Shown here: one piece after another, positions 47,861 through 58,109 of the stretch | Layout: the number at the start of each line of letters is the position of its first letter | Position numbering within the stretch: the stretch's first letter is position 1 | From: an uncultured Sphingomonadaceae bacterium | Lineage (GTDB): Bacteria; Pseudomonadota; Alphaproteobacteria; Sphingomonadales; Sphingomonadaceae | Assembly (NCBI GenBank): GCA_937996655.1 | Contig: CALKUK010000011.1 | Coordinates: 372,001 to 436,000 of the forward strand | Direction of reading: 5' to 3' | Length of the DNA: 64,000 nucleotides | Program-made: the position numbers and the translations under genes | The notes under the pieces: generated by a model | The model's input: only the letters and a program-made list of their open reading frames with translations | Databases searched by the model: none | What the model was told of the DNA's origin: nothing

Positions 47861-49894
47861 TTATTGATCCAAGAAGGACCGCATCTTGCGACTGCGGCTT
47901 GGGTGCTTGAGCTTCCTCAGCGCCTTGGCTTCGATCTGACGGATGCGTTCGCGCGTCACGCTGAACTGCTGGCCGACTTCTTCCAGAGTGTGATCGGTGT
48001 TCATGCCGATGCCGAAGCGCATGCGCAGCACGCGTTCTTCACGCGGGGTGAGCGAGGCAAGGACGCGGGTGACGGTCTCTTTGAGGTTCTGCTGGATCGC
48101 AGCATCCACGGGGATGACAGCGTTCTTGTCCTCAATGAAATCACCCAGATGCGAATCTTCTTCATCGCCAATCGGCGTTTCGAGGGAGATCGGCTCCTTG
48201 GCGATCTTCATCACCTTGCGGACCTTTTCGAGCGGCATCGACAGACGCTCGGCCATTTCTTCCGGGGTCGGCTCGCGACCCGTTTCGTGGAGGAACTGGC
48301 GGCTGCAACGGACCAGCTTGTTGATCGTTTCGATCATGTGGACCGGAATACGGATCGTGCGTGCCTGATCTGCAATTGAGCGCGTGATGGCCTGACGGAT
48401 CCACCATGTGGCGTAGGTCGAGAATTTGTAGCCGCGGCGATACTCAAACTTATCAACGGCCTTCATCAGACCGATATTGCCCTCCTGAATGAGATCCAGG
48501 AACTGCAGGCCACGGTTGGTGTATTTCTTCGCGATGGAGATGACGAGGCGCAGGTTGGCTTCCACCATTTCCTTCTTGGCGATGCGGGCTTCGCGTTCAG
48601 CCTTTTGCACCATGTTCACGATGCGGCGGAACTCGGCGAGGGACATACCTGTCGCCTGCGCGATTTCAGAAATCTCGGTGCGGATACGCTCCACATTCCC
48701 ACCCTCGTTCTCAGCGAAGGCAGCCCATTTCTTGTCGATGGAACGGACAGTTTCCAGCCAGTTCTCATCAAGCTCATGACCCATATAGCTGTCGAGGAAC
48801 GACTTGCGGGCCACGCGGTGACGCTCGGCCAAGCGGAGCATTTGCCCACCCAAGGCCGTCAGGCGGCGGTTATAGCTGTAAAGCTGGTCAACCAGATACT
48901 CGATCTTCGAGTTATGGAATTGAACGCTTTCGACTTCCGCTGTCAGCTCTTCACGCAGCTTGTGGTACTTCTTTTCCTCGTTCGCAGGAAAGCCGTCACC
49001 GGCCGACAGCGCGTCCATGCGCGCCTGCTGAATCTTGCCGAACTTCTTGTAGATGGAGGTGATGCGCGCAAAGCGTTCCAGTGCTTCCGGCTTCAGCGTT
49101 TCTTCCATCTGGGCGAGGGAGAGGGTGTTGTCTTCTTCTTCCTCTTCTGCGGCTGCCTTCATGCGACGTTCGATAAGGCCGTCTTCGTCCTCCTCGCCAT
49201 CAGCGGAGGCTTCCTCGGTAACGTCTTCTTCTTCCTTATAGGTCGGGCCGGCGTTCTTTTCAGAAATCTCGCCATCGCCATCCTCTTCCTCATCGGTCAG
49301 AGCTTCCGGGGCAGGGCCCTTGGAAAGCATCGCTTCCAGATCAAGGATTTCGCGCAGCTGCATCGTGCCTTCGTTCAGCGCGGTCGACCAATCGATAATC
49401 GCGTTGAAGGTAATGGGGCTTTCGCACAGGCCGAGGATCATGGTGTCACGACCAGCTTCGATACGCTTGGCAATGGCGATTTCGCCTTCGCGGCTCAGCA
49501 GTTCAACCGCACCCATTTCGCGCAGGTACATGCGGACCGGATCGTCGGTACGATCGACGACTTCCTTCTTCTTTTCGACCTGCGGCGCGCCCATCGGGTC
49601 GGCCGCGTCAACGGCTTCGATTTCTTCTTCAGGCTCTGCTTCTTCGCCATCTTCGGCGGCTTCGTCATTTTCGACGATGTTGACGCCCATGTCATTGATC
49701 GCGGCCATCACGTCTTCGATCTGCTCGGAAGACATCTGATCCTGCGGCAGGGCTTCGTTCAGCTCGTCATAGGTGATGTAGCCCCGCTTTTTGGCGCGGG
49801 CGATCAGCTTTTTGACCGAAGCTTCGTTCAGGTCGATGAGCGGGGCATCGACGCTGTCCTTGTCCATCATTTCCGCAGTGTCAGTTTTGGCCAT
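47861..49894 (-). CDS. rpoD: RNA polymerase sigma factor RpoD (sigma-70)
   Basis: Housekeeping sigma factor, 677 aa. N-terminal region 1.1 (acidic), a long non-conserved acidic insert (about residues 180-250, rich in Glu/Asp: [25 protein letters not shown]), then regions 1.2-4. Region 2 has [20 protein letters not shown] and [15 protein letters not shown]; region 4 ends with [20 protein letters not shown]. Start at the ATG at 49894, 20 bases past the dnaG stop. Third of the yqeY-dnaG-rpoD operon. Confidence 0.97.
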   Translation of the reverse strand: MAKTDTAEMMDKDSVDAPLIDLNEASVKKLIARAKKRGYITYDELNEALPQDQMSSEQIEDVMAAINDMGVNIVENDEAAEDGEEAEPEEEIEAVDAADPMGAPQVEKKKEVVDRTDDPVRMYLREMGAVELLSREGEIAIAKRIEAGRDTMILGLCESPITFNAIIDWSTALNEGTMQLREILDLEAMLSKGPAPEALTDEEEDGDGEISEKNAGPTYKEEEDVTEEASADGEEDEDGLIERRMKAAAEEEEEDNTLSLAQMEETLKPEALERFARITSIYKKFGKIQQARMDALSAGDGFPANEEKKYHKLREELTAEVESVQFHNSKIEYLVDQLYSYNRRLTALGGQMLRLAERHRVARKSFLDSYMGHELDENWLETVRSIDKKWAAFAENEGGNVERIRTEISEIAQATGMSLAEFRRIVNMVQKAEREARIAKKEMVEANLRLVISIAKKYTNRGLQFLDLIQEGNIGLMKAVDKFEYRRGYKFSTYATWWIRQAITRSIADQARTIRIPVHMIETINKLVRCSRQFLHETGREPTPEEMAERLSMPLEKVRKVMKIAKEPISLETPIGDEEDSHLGDFIEDKNAVIPVDAAIQQNLKETVTRVLASLTPREERVLRMRFGIGMNTDHTLEEVGQQFSVTRERIRQIEAKALRKLKHPSRSRKMRSFLDQ

Positions 49895-49914
49895 GTGACC
49901 CGGTATACCCTTCT

Positions 49915-51777
49915 TCAATCGCCATTTCCGTCCCGTTCAGCGAGGGATGCCAGCTTGGCATCCGCTTCCCGGCGCGCCTCCAGCAGGCGCATTTGTTCGG
50001 CAAACCCTGTTTCGTCCCAGTTTTCGGCGAGGCGGACTGTCGCCGCTGCCAGCGCCTTATCCAGTTCAGGCCGCGCGGCGAGCGCCTCAATCGCCATCCC
50101 CAAATCCCTCCGGGCGAGCTCTGGATTTGCCTGCCGCCGCGTGAAGGAAAAGGCAAGCCCATTCGCATCTATCAACTGTGCTGCAAGCGCGCCGAAACCG
50201 CCAGTTTCGCATATGGTGATCAATGCCTGAGAATCAAGCGTCGGATCCTCATATGCGGCCTCAAGGAGAACGTTCCGAAAGCGATCAAGGTCCCCATCCG
50301 GCAAGACAAGTGCCGATAGGGCTTCGGCGCAGGCGAGAATGACTGTTGGGTGGTGGAGCAACCCGGCCAAAATCGCGCGCGCATAGATGACATCAATGCC
50401 CCCGCCGCTGATGGTGCGGGTGGCGTTTGTCGGTGGGGCTTCAAAAGGCTGGAAGCGCCCGCCGCGTTGGCCGGGGCGGCGGGGTTCAAACCGGCGCTGG
50501 TCAGACCGAGGTGGGGAGGGGCGACGGAAAGCGTCTTCAAAACGCTGCCGAAACTCCAAGTCATATTGCTCCCGAACGGATCCATTTTCAATGGTTTGAC
50601 TATGGTTTCTAAGACGCTGCCGAAGGCCGGCGCGGGCTTCCGGCGTTGCCAACGGTTCCGACTCAAGTTCGTGCCGCCACAGTCGGTCCACCAGCGCCTC
50701 CGGCTTATCGAGCAGCGAATCCATGGCGATGCGGCCGCCCGACTTGATCAAATCGTCCGGGTCTTGACCCTGGGGGAGCGTGACGAAATTGAGCGATCGG
50801 GCAGGGGCCAAGCCCGGCAGCGCGCGGCCAATGGCGCGAATGGCGGCCTTTTGTCCCGCCGCATCCCCGTCAAAGCACAGGATCGGGGCGTCTGACAGCC
50901 GCCAGAGCCGATCAATCTGATGCTCGGTCAACGCAGTGCCGAGCGGTGCAACAGCGTCTTCTATCCCCGCCTGCGCCAGCGCAATCACATCCATATAGCC
51001 TTCGACGACGATGATGCGGTTGGTCTTCCGGTTGGCGGGTCCGGCCCTGTCAATATTATACAGCGTCCGCCCCTTATCGAAGAGCGGGGTGTCGGGGGAG
51101 TTCAGATATTTAGGTTCGCCGGAGCCCAGAATCCGTCCGCCAAAAGCAATCACCCGCCCGCGCGCATCGCGGATAGGGATCATCAGGCGACCGCGGAACC
51201 GGTCATAACTGTCCTTGTCCTCAACCTTGATCAGCAGCCCCGCCTCAATCAGCATGTCCTCGCCAAAGCGGGCGAGGGCGGACTTCAGATCCCCCCGGCT
51301 GTCGGGCGCATAGCCCATACCGAATGTGGAAATAGTTGCGGACTTGATGCCCCGCTGCTGCAGATATTGGCGGGCCTCGCCGCCCTTAACGCCCTGCAAT
51401 TGCTCACTATACCAAGCGGCGGCGGCCGCCATGACGTCATGAAGGGAATTGGCCCGCTCTGCCTTTTCGGCGGCGCGGGGGTCGGGTGCAGGAACGTCCA
51501 GCCCGGCTGCTTCGGCAAGCTCCTTGACGGCGTCCATGAAGGGAAGCCCGCGCTGATCGGTCATCCAGCGGATGGCATCGCCATGCGCGCCGCAACCAAA
51601 GCAGTGGTAGAAGCCCTTTTCGTCATTGACGTAAAAACTGGGCGTCTTTTCGTTATGGAAGGGGCAGCAGCCCTTAAACTCCCGTCCGGCCTTCGTGATT
51701 TTCACCGTGCGCCCAACTAGCGCGGAGAGGAGTGTCCGCGCGCGAAGTTCATCGAGCCAGGCGGGGGAAAGCGTCAG
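49915..51777 (-). CDS. dnaG: DNA primase with apparent CTG start
   Basis: Makes RNA primers at the replication fork. 620 aa if begun at the CTG at 51777. Zinc site Cys38-x2-His41 (CCPFH) and Cys59-x2-Cys62 (HCFGC), TOPRIM domain with [16 protein letters not shown], a Pro/Arg-rich linker and a helicase-binding C-terminal domain. The family N-terminus ([20 protein letters not shown]) is encoded upstream of the first ATG/GTG/TTG-type start in frame (GTG at 51705). No ATG, GTG or TTG exists between the yqeY end and that point, so the CTG that shares TGA with the yqeY stop is the best candidate. Confidence 0.92.
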   Translation of the reverse strand: MTLSPAWLDELRARTLLSALVGRTVKITKAGREFKGCCPFHNEKTPSFYVNDEKGFYHCFGCGAHGDAIRWMTDQRGLPFMDAVKELAEAAGLDVPAPDPRAAEKAERANSLHDVMAAAAAWYSEQLQGVKGGEARQYLQQRGIKSATISTFGMGYAPDSRGDLKSALARFGEDMLIEAGLLIKVEDKDSYDRFRGRLMIPIRDARGRVIAFGGRILGSGEPKYLNSPDTPLFDKGRTLYNIDRAGPANRKTNRIIVVEGYMDVIALAQAGIEDAVAPLGTALTEHQIDRLWRLSDAPILCFDGDAAGQKAAIRAIGRALPGLAPARSLNFVTLPQGQDPDDLIKSGGRIAMDSLLDKPEALVDRLWRHELESEPLATPEARAGLRQRLRNHSQTIENGSVREQYDLEFRQRFEDAFRRPSPPRSDQRRFEPRRPGQRGGRFQPFEAPPTNATRTISGGGIDVIYARAILAGLLHHPTVILACAEALSALVLPDGDLDRFRNVLLEAAYEDPTLDSQALITICETGGFGALAAQLIDANGLAFSFTRRQANPELARRDLGMAIEALAARPELDKALAAATVRLAENWDETGFAEQMRLLEARREADAKLASLAERDGNGD

Positions 51778-52226
51778 GAGAGCGCAGCCTTCACCAATGC
51801 GCTCGCCTTCGACATGTCCAGCGAAGACGCGTGGCGTTCCTTGAGCACGGCCATGACCTTGCCCATGTCCTTCACGCTTTCCGCGCCGATTTCCGCCTTG
51901 ATGGCTTCAATGGCAGCGGTGGTTTCCGCTTCGCTCATCTGCGTGGGCAGGAAGTCTTCGATCACGGCGACTTCGGCGGCTTCGATATCGGCGAGTTCGG
52001 GGCGGTTGCCCTTGATATAAAGTTGAATCGATTCGCGACGCTGCTTCACCATTTTCTGAAGGACTTCAACGACAAGCGTGTCATCATCCGTAGGGGCTTT
52101 GCCCGTGCGCGCTTCGATGTCGCGGTTCTTGATAGCCGCCACGATCAGGCGGATGGTGGCGGTGCGCGGCTTGTCTCCGGCCTTCATGGCCGTGATCTGC
52201 GCAGCCTGGATGTCGTCGCGAATCAT
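51774..52226 (-). CDS. YqeY/GatB C-terminal-like protein
   Basis: 150-aa helical protein of the GatB/YqeY family (tRNA-amidotransferase-like tail). Family segments: MIRDDIQAAQITAMKAGDKPR, TATIRLIVAAIKNRDIEARTG, FLPTQMSEAETTAAIEAI and KDMGKVMAVLKERHASSLD. Its exact role is unknown. Alphaproteobacteria commonly have it just before dnaG. Its TGA stop overlaps the presumed dnaG CTG by four bases, so it may couple translation of primase. Confidence 0.93.
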   Translation of the reverse strand: MIRDDIQAAQITAMKAGDKPRTATIRLIVAAIKNRDIEARTGKAPTDDDTLVVEVLQKMVKQRRESIQLYIKGNRPELADIEAAEVAVIEDFLPTQMSEAETTAAIEAIKAEIGAESVKDMGKVMAVLKERHASSLDMSKASALVKAALS

Positions 52227-52268
52227 TGCGGTCTCTCAATTGGAGGAAAGAATGGCCCTTAGCTGGGG

Positions 52269-52280
52269 AAAACCGGTTTT
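52269..52280. promoter_or_regulatory. Perfect palindrome AAAACCGGTTTT in the yqeY/carA divergent region
   Basis: Twelve bases, perfectly symmetric, seven bp before a TTGACG (52287-52292). It could be an operator for carA or yqeY. The function is not shown by the sequence. Confidence 0.35.
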
Positions 52281-52286
52281 AATAGA

Positions 52287-52315
52287 TTGACGCTGCGGCG
52301 CACCATCTCTAGCTG
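52287..52315 (+). promoter_or_regulatory. Possible carAB promoter
   Basis: TTGACG (52287-52292), a 17-bp spacer and TAGCTG (52310-52315), 47 bp before the carA start. The -35 is good and the -10 weak. Confidence 0.4.
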
Positions 52316-52361
52316 CGGTGCCTTAGCGACATCACCAGAATTTACGAAGGAGCGCCCCATC

Positions 52362-53537
52362 ATGGCCGACCCCACCAGCACGCGCGCGCCCAGCGGAGCG
52401 ACAGGCGTTCTGGTATTGGAGTCAGGCGACATCCTGTGGGGCCGTGGCTTTGGGGCTACCGGCACCGCCGTGGGCGAAGTCTGCTTCAACACCGCGATGA
52501 CGGGTTATCAGGAGGTGATGACCGACCCCAGCTATGCCGGGCAGATCATCAATTTCACCTTCCCGCATATCGGCAACGTCGGCACCAATCCGGAAGACAT
52601 TGAGGCGACCAATCCGCATGCCTTGGGCTGCATCGTTCGGCAGGATGTGACGGACCCCTCCAATTTCCGCAACACGCAGCATTTTGTGCCTTGGATGACG
52701 GCCAATGGCCGCATCGGCCTGTCTGGCATCGACACACGTGAGCTGACCCGCATCATCCGCATCAAAGGCGCGCCCAACGGCGTCATCGCCCATGCGCCGG
52801 ACGGCGTGTTCGACATTGCGGCGCTGCTCGCGCAAGCGCGCGGCTGGCCGGGGCTGGAGGGGATGGACCTCGCCAAGGATGTGACCACGCTGCAAAGCTA
52901 TGGCTGGGCGGATGGCATGTGGACGCTGGGGCAGGGGTATGCGCAGAATAGCGCCAATCCGAGGGGCCCCAAGGTTGTCGCCATCGATTATGGCATCAAG
53001 CGCAATATCCTGCGCAATCTGGTCGATGCCGGCGCGCAGGTGACGGTTGTTCCGGCCAGCGCCAGCTTTGCCGATATCATGGCGCACGCGCCCGATGGCC
53101 TGTTCCTTTCCAACGGACCGGGCGATCCGGCGGCGACGGGCGCCTATGCCGTGCCGGTGATCAAGCAGTGGCTGGAGACGAAGAAGCCGCTCTTCGGCAT
53201 TTGCCTCGGTCATCAGATGCTCGGCCTTGCGGTCGGCGCCAAGACCGAAAAGATGCACCAGGGCCACCGCGGCGCGAACCATCCGGTCAAGCGGCTCGAT
53301 GACGGCGCGGTGGAAATCACCAGCATGAACCACGGTTTTGCTGTCGATGCTGATACGCTCCCCACCAACGCCCGCGCGACCCACGTGTCGCTGTTCGACG
53401 GCTCCAACTGCGGCTTCGAACTGACCGACCAGCCCGCCTTCAGCGTCCAATATCACCCCGAAGCGTCCCCCGGCCCGCAGGACAGCCACTATCTGTTCGA
53501 AAAGTTCGTAGGGATGATGGGAACTAAAAATGCCTAA
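52362..53537 (+). CDS. carA: Carbamoyl phosphate synthetase small subunit
   Basis: Glutaminase subunit feeding ammonia to CarB. 391 aa. N-terminal domain, then the class I amidotransferase with the nucleophile in [13 protein letters not shown] and His/Glu in [10 protein letters not shown]. Makes carbamoyl phosphate for pyrimidines and arginine. Start at the ATG at 52362, with AAGGAG ten bases upstream. Its last eight bases overlap carB. Divergent from yqeY. Confidence 0.97.
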   Translation: MADPTSTRAPSGATGVLVLESGDILWGRGFGATGTAVGEVCFNTAMTGYQEVMTDPSYAGQIINFTFPHIGNVGTNPEDIEATNPHALGCIVRQDVTDPSNFRNTQHFVPWMTANGRIGLSGIDTRELTRIIRIKGAPNGVIAHAPDGVFDIAALLAQARGWPGLEGMDLAKDVTTLQSYGWADGMWTLGQGYAQNSANPRGPKVVAIDYGIKRNILRNLVDAGAQVTVVPASASFADIMAHAPDGLFLSNGPGDPAATGAYAVPVIKQWLETKKPLFGICLGHQMLGLAVGAKTEKMHQGHRGANHPVKRLDDGAVEITSMNHGFAVDADTLPTNARATHVSLFDGSNCGFELTDQPAFSVQYHPEASPGPQDSHYLFEKFVGMMGTKNA

Positions 53538-56500
53538 AAGAACAGACATCTCCTCCATCCTCATCGTAGGCGCGGGTCCGATCATCATCGGGCAGGCGTG
53601 TGAGTTCGATTATTCGGGCACGCAGGCCGTGAAGGCGCTTAAGGAAGAGGGCTATCGCATCGTCCTCGTCAATTCGAACCCCGCGACGATCATGACCGAT
53701 CCTGAGCTGGCGGACGCGACTTACATCGAACCGATCACGCCCGAAATCGTGGCGAAGATCATCGAGAAGGAGCGGCCAGACGCCATCCTGCCGACGATGG
53801 GCGGGCAGACCGCGCTCAACACCGCGCTGGCGCTGTTCAATGATGGCACGCTCGCCAAATATGGCGTTGAGATGATCGGCGCGGATGCCGAAGCCATCGA
53901 CAAGGCAGAAGACCGCATCAAATTCCGCGATGCCATGGACAAGATCGGGCTGGAATCGGCGCGGTCGGGCATCGCCCATACGCTTGAGGAAGCGCTGACG
54001 GTGCTGGAACGCACCGGGCTTCCCTCCATCATCCGCCCCAGCTTCACCATGGGCGGCACCGGCGGCGGCGTCGCGTATAACCGCGAAGAATTCATCCAGA
54101 TCGTGACGGGCGGGCTTGATGCCTCGCCCACCACCGAAGTGCTGATCGAAGAGTCGCTGCTCGGCTGGAAAGAATATGAGATGGAGGTCGTCCGCGACCG
54201 GAACGACAATGCCATCATCATCTGTTCCATCGAGAATATCGACCCGATGGGTGTCCATACCGGCGACTCGATCACGGTTGCGCCTGCGCTGACGCTGACG
54301 GACAAAGAATATCAGATCATGCGCAATGCGAGCATCGCTTGCTTGCGTGAAATCGGTGTTGAAACAGGGGGTTCTAACGTTCAGTTCGCAGTCAATCCGA
54401 AGGATGGCCGCCTGATCGTGATTGAAATGAACCCGCGTGTGTCGCGCTCCTCCGCGCTGGCATCGAAGGCCACTGGCTTCCCGATTGCCAAGGTCGCGGC
54501 CAAGCTTGCCGTCGGTTACACGCTTGATGAGATCGACAATGACATCACCGGTGCAACGCCGGCATCGTTCGAGCCGACCATCGACTATGTCGTCACGAAG
54601 ATCCCGCGTTTCGCCTTTGAAAAGTTCAAGGGTGCAGAGCCGATCCTGTCGACAGCGATGAAGTCGGTCGGCGAAGTGATGGCGATTGGCCGTAACATCC
54701 ACGAATCGATGCAAAAGGCCCTGCGCGGTCTGGAAACCGGCCTTGTCGGCTTCAATTACATCGATGAGCTGAAAGGCGCATCGAAGGACAAGCTGGCATC
54801 TGCTTTGTCGCGCGCAACGCCGGACCGCTTGCTGGTCGCGGCCCAAGCGCTGCGCGAAGGCATGACCGTTGCCGAAATCAACGCGATTGCGTGCTTCGAC
54901 CCCTGGTTCTTGGAGCGGCTTGAAGAGATTGTCGCGGCCGAACGCGATGTCGCTGAAAACGGTATTCCGCAGGATGCAGACGGTCTGCGCCGCTTGAAGG
55001 CGATGGGCTTCTCCGACAAGCGCCTGGCCTATCTGGCGCTCGAATCCGCGCATCTGAAGTCCGGCATGGAACGCGCCATTGCGCATGGGTCCGGGCTGAT
55101 CCACGATGCTGTCCGCGCGATGACCGGCGGCGTGACCGAGAAGGAAGTGCGCGCGTTGCGCCACCGGCTTGGCGTGCGCCCTGTCTTCAAGCGTATTGAT
55201 ACCTGCGCCGCCGAGTTTGAGGCGAAAACGCCCTACATGTACTCGACCTATGAGGCGCCGACCTTTGGCGTCCCTGCGTGCGAGGCACAGCCGTCGAACC
55301 GCGATAAGATCGTCATCCTCGGTGGTGGTCCAAACCGCATCGGGCAGGGGATTGAGTTCGATTATTGCTGCTGCCACGCCTGCTTCGCGCTGGAAGAGGT
55401 TGGCTATGAAACGATCATGGTCAACTGCAACCCGGAAACGGTGTCCACTGACTATGACACGTCCGACCGCCTCTATTTTGAGCCTCTGACAGCTGAAGAT
55501 GTGCTGGAAATCCTGCATGTGGAGCAGCAGAACGGTACGCTGAAGGGTGTGATCGTCCAGTTTGGCGGACAAACGCCGCTCAATCTGGCTCGCGCGCTGG
55601 AGGAAGCCGGTATCCCCATCCTCGGAACATCGCCGGACGCGATTGATCTGGCGGAAGACCGGGAGCGGTTTGCTGCGCTCGTGAACAAGCTGGGCCTCAA
55701 ACAACCAGCTAACGGCATCGCCCGCAGCCGGGACGAGGCCATCGCCGTTGCAGACCGGATCGGTTACCCCGTTCTGATGCGTCCAAGCTACGTGCTCGGC
55801 GGCCGGGCAATGGAGATTGTCGACACGCAGGCACAGCTGGAAAACTACATTCAAACGGCGGTGATCGTCTCGGGCGACTCGCCGGTGCTGATCGACAGCT
55901 ATTTGCGCGATGCCATTGAAGTGGATGTCGATGCGATTGGCGATGGCGATGATGTCGTGGTGGCTGGTATTCTCCAGCACATCGAAGAAGCGGGTGTCCA
56001 TTCGGGTGACAGTGCGTGCACCTTGCCGCCCTATAGCCTCCCGCAGCCGATCATCGACGAGATCCGCCGTCAGGCCGAGGCGCTGGCGCGTGCGCTGCAC
56101 GTCCGCGGGCTGATGAACGTCCAGTTCGCGGTGAAGGACGGTGAGGTCTACCTGATTGAGGTCAATCCGCGCGCCAGCCGGACGGTGCCCTTCGTCGCCA
56201 AGGCGATTGGTGCGCCGATCGCCAAGATCGCCGCGCGCGTCATGGCGGGGGAGAAGCTGAAGGACCTGCCACCGATCAATCTCGACATTGATTACATTGC
56301 GGTCAAGGAAGCCGTCTTCCCGTTTGCGCGCTTCCCCGGCGTTGACCCCGTCCTCTCACCGGAGATGAAGTCTACCGGCGAAGTCATGGGAATTGATGAC
56401 GATTTTGCAACAGCCTTTGCCAAGGCACAGCTCGGCGCGGGGGTGCGTTTGCCCGATGGGGGCAAGCTGTTCGTCTCAGTGAAAGACAGCGATAAGCCGA

Positions 56501-56865
56501 TCATCCTGCCTGCCGTTAAGCAGGTTCAGGACCTTGGCTTTTCCGTCTGCGCGACCGGGGGCACGGCAGATTTTCTCGCCGAAAACGGCATAGCCGTCGA
56601 ACGCGTCAACAAGGTTGCGCAGGGGCGGCCGCACATTGTGGACAAGATCAAGGACGGCGAAATCGACCTGATCTTCAACACGACCGAAGGCTGGCAGAGC
56701 CTGAAAGACTCCGAAGATATCCGCCGTTCTGCCTTGATGGGGAAGGTTCCCTACTTCACAACGGCGGCGGCTTCGGTAGCTACTGCACAGGCGATTGCGG
56801 CTTTACGTGACAGGAAACTTGAAGTCAGGCCGTTGCAGTCCTATCATTCAGGCAACGCACGTTAA
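53530..56865 (+). CDS. carB: Carbamoyl phosphate synthetase large subunit
   Basis: Catalytic subunit, 1111 aa, built of two homologous ATP-grasp halves and a C-terminal allosteric domain. Examples are [20 protein letters not shown] at the start, [13 protein letters not shown] in the first half, [18 protein letters not shown] and [14 protein letters not shown] in the second half, then [16 protein letters not shown] in the MGS-like tail, the usual binding site for UMP/ornithine-type effectors. It is 30 or more residues longer than the enterobacterial protein, as in many alphaproteobacteria. Begins inside the carA stop region (8-bp overlap). Confidence 0.98.
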   Translation: MPKRTDISSILIVGAGPIIIGQACEFDYSGTQAVKALKEEGYRIVLVNSNPATIMTDPELADATYIEPITPEIVAKIIEKERPDAILPTMGGQTALNTALALFNDGTLAKYGVEMIGADAEAIDKAEDRIKFRDAMDKIGLESARSGIAHTLEEALTVLERTGLPSIIRPSFTMGGTGGGVAYNREEFIQIVTGGLDASPTTEVLIEESLLGWKEYEMEVVRDRNDNAIIICSIENIDPMGVHTGDSITVAPALTLTDKEYQIMRNASIACLREIGVETGGSNVQFAVNPKDGRLIVIEMNPRVSRSSALASKATGFPIAKVAAKLAVGYTLDEIDNDITGATPASFEPTIDYVVTKIPRFAFEKFKGAEPILSTAMKSVGEVMAIGRNIHESMQKALRGLETGLVGFNYIDELKGASKDKLASALSRATPDRLLVAAQALREGMTVAEINAIACFDPWFLERLEEIVAAERDVAENGIPQDADGLRRLKAMGFSDKRLAYLALESAHLKSGMERAIAHGSGLIHDAVRAMTGGVTEKEVRALRHRLGVRPVFKRIDTCAAEFEAKTPYMYSTYEAPTFGVPACEAQPSNRDKIVILGGGPNRIGQGIEFDYCCCHACFALEEVGYETIMVNCNPETVSTDYDTSDRLYFEPLTAEDVLEILHVEQQNGTLKGVIVQFGGQTPLNLARALEEAGIPILGTSPDAIDLAEDRERFAALVNKLGLKQPANGIARSRDEAIAVADRIGYPVLMRPSYVLGGRAMEIVDTQAQLENYIQTAVIVSGDSPVLIDSYLRDAIEVDVDAIGDGDDVVVAGILQHIEEAGVHSGDSACTLPPYSLPQPIIDEIRRQAEALARALHVRGLMNVQFAVKDGEVYLIEVNPRASRTVPFVAKAIGAPIAKIAARVMAGEKLKDLPPINLDIDYIAVKEAVFPFARFPGVDPVLSPEMKSTGEVMGIDDDFATAFAKAQLGAGVRLPDGGKLFVSVKDSDKPIILPAVKQVQDLGFSVCATGGTADFLAENGIAVERVNKVAQGRPHIVDKIKDGEIDLIFNTTEGWQSLKDSEDIRRSALMGKVPYFTTAAASVATAQAIAALRDRKLEVRPLQSYHSGNAR

Positions 56866-56953
56866 TTCCCCTCCAGTTATAGAAGTGCGGGTGGCCACCG
56901 TCACAGGGGCCGCCGGAGAAACTTTTTGACGCTGATACGAGAAGGTTAGCCAC

Positions 56954-57430
56954 ATGGCTTCGCATGACAAAGTCCCGATGCTCGAAGAGGGCTACCGCAA
57001 GCTGGGGGACGAGCTCCAGCGGCTGAAGGAAGAGCGTCCGCAGATTGTGGATGCCATCGAAGAGGCTCGCGCGCACGGCGATCTGTCTGAAAATGCGGAA
57101 TATCATGCGGCGAAGGAGCGGCAGGGCCAGGTAGAGGCGACCATCGCCCATATCGAAGACCAGCTTGCCCGCGCCCAGATCATCGATCCCAAGACATTGT
57201 CCGGCAATCGCGTGATGTTCGGCGCGACTGTGACATTGCTTGACGAAGACGATAAGGAAGTCCGCTACCAGATCGTGGGACAAGTCGAAGCTGACGCGAA
57301 AGCGGGCCGCATTTCGTATAACTCCCCCCTCGGCAAGGCGCTGATCGGGCGCACCGTGGAGGATGAAGTGGAAGTGACTGTTCCTTCAGGCGACAAATAT
57401 TATCAGGTCGCGAAGGTCGAGTTCATCTAA
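56954..57430 (+). CDS. greA: Transcription elongation factor GreA
   Basis: Rescues backtracked RNA polymerase by promoting transcript cleavage. 158 aa. N-terminal coiled coil ([38 protein letters not shown]) with the acidic tip DLSENAEY, and a C-terminal FKBP-like domain ending in [23 protein letters not shown] before the ATG. 88 bp after carB and one base before the rhomboid gene. Confidence 0.97.
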   Translation: MASHDKVPMLEEGYRKLGDELQRLKEERPQIVDAIEEARAHGDLSENAEYHAAKERQGQVEATIAHIEDQLARAQIIDPKTLSGNRVMFGATVTLLDEDDKEVRYQIVGQVEADAKAGRISYNSPLGKALIGRTVEDEVEVTVPSGDKYYQVAKVEFI

Positions 57431-57431
57431 T

Positions 57432-58070
57432 ATGCAGGACGGCCCCGCCGGTCCTGCACTTCGCGTCATTACAGGGCTCACGGTTGTTGCCTGGGCCCTT
57501 CAGATGCTTTTTTGGCCATTGGAAGATGTCGCGCTGATTGCGGGTTTTGTGCCTGCGCGCTTCCTGATGGATATCCCTGCGCTGGACACTGTGCCGCGCT
57601 ATCTGACGCCGCTTACCGCCGCATTGGTGCATGGGGATATCCTGCACCTGACGATGAATATGATCACCTTTTGGTATTGCGGCAAATTCGTTGAGCGCTT
57701 CCTTGGTTCTTCGGGCCTGATCATCCTGTTCGTCATCGGCGCTTATAGTTCCGCCGGGTTGCACTATCTCGTCAATACGGGCGATCCGCTGGAAGCGGGT
57801 ATGCCGATGATCGGGGCGAGCGGCGCAGTGTCCGCCGTGATCGGCGCCTATGCGATGCTGTTCAGCACCTCAGAAACCAAAAGCTGGGGCCCGATCCCGG
57901 CGGAATGGGTTCGCGCGCTTTGGCTGATGGCGGGCTGGGTCGGCGTGCAATGGCTGATCGGCATTGCCAGCGCGGCGTCCGGCTACAGCATCGCCATTGC
58001 CGCGCATATCGGCGGGTTTCTGGCCGGGCTATTGCTGGCCAAACCCCTGTTGAAGCGTCACTTTTCCTAA
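57432..58070 (+). CDS. Rhomboid family intramembrane serine protease
   Basis: 212 aa, six membrane segments. The catalytic dyad is Ser130 in GASGAVSAVIGAYA and His192 in AAHIGGFLAG; HGDILHLTMNMITFW is the usual loop-1 motif. Cuts membrane proteins within the bilayer; substrate unknown. One base after greA, so co-translated. Confidence 0.9.
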   Translation: MQDGPAGPALRVITGLTVVAWALQMLFWPLEDVALIAGFVPARFLMDIPALDTVPRYLTPLTAALVHGDILHLTMNMITFWYCGKFVERFLGSSGLIILFVIGAYSSAGLHYLVNTGDPLEAGMPMIGASGAVSAVIGAYAMLFSTSETKSWGPIPAEWVRALWLMAGWVGVQWLIGIASAASGYSIAIAAHIGGFLAGLLLAKPLLKRHFS

Positions 58071-58109
58071 ACTCTGTTTGCCCGATGCCGCTCGGCATGA
58101 ACGGAACGC

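Noticed and set aside
48605..50230. Antisense frame across rpoD and the end of dnaG
   Set aside because: The Glu/Asp-rich rpoD insert reads as Phe/Leu/Ser on the other strand and looks like a membrane protein by accident.
53524..56100. Open frame of over 850 codons antisense to carB
   Set aside because: Same effect: the carB reading frame is beyond doubt and the antisense product looks like nothing known.
56890..56937. Terminator after carB (GGTGGCC ... GGCCGCC then TTTTT)
   Set aside because: The T-run starts about eight bases after the stem and the stem has a T-G pair; too weak to call.
58071..58109. Terminator between the convergent rhomboid and mfd genes
   Set aside because: The only stem (ATGCCG/CGGCAT) has a two-base loop and no T-run.
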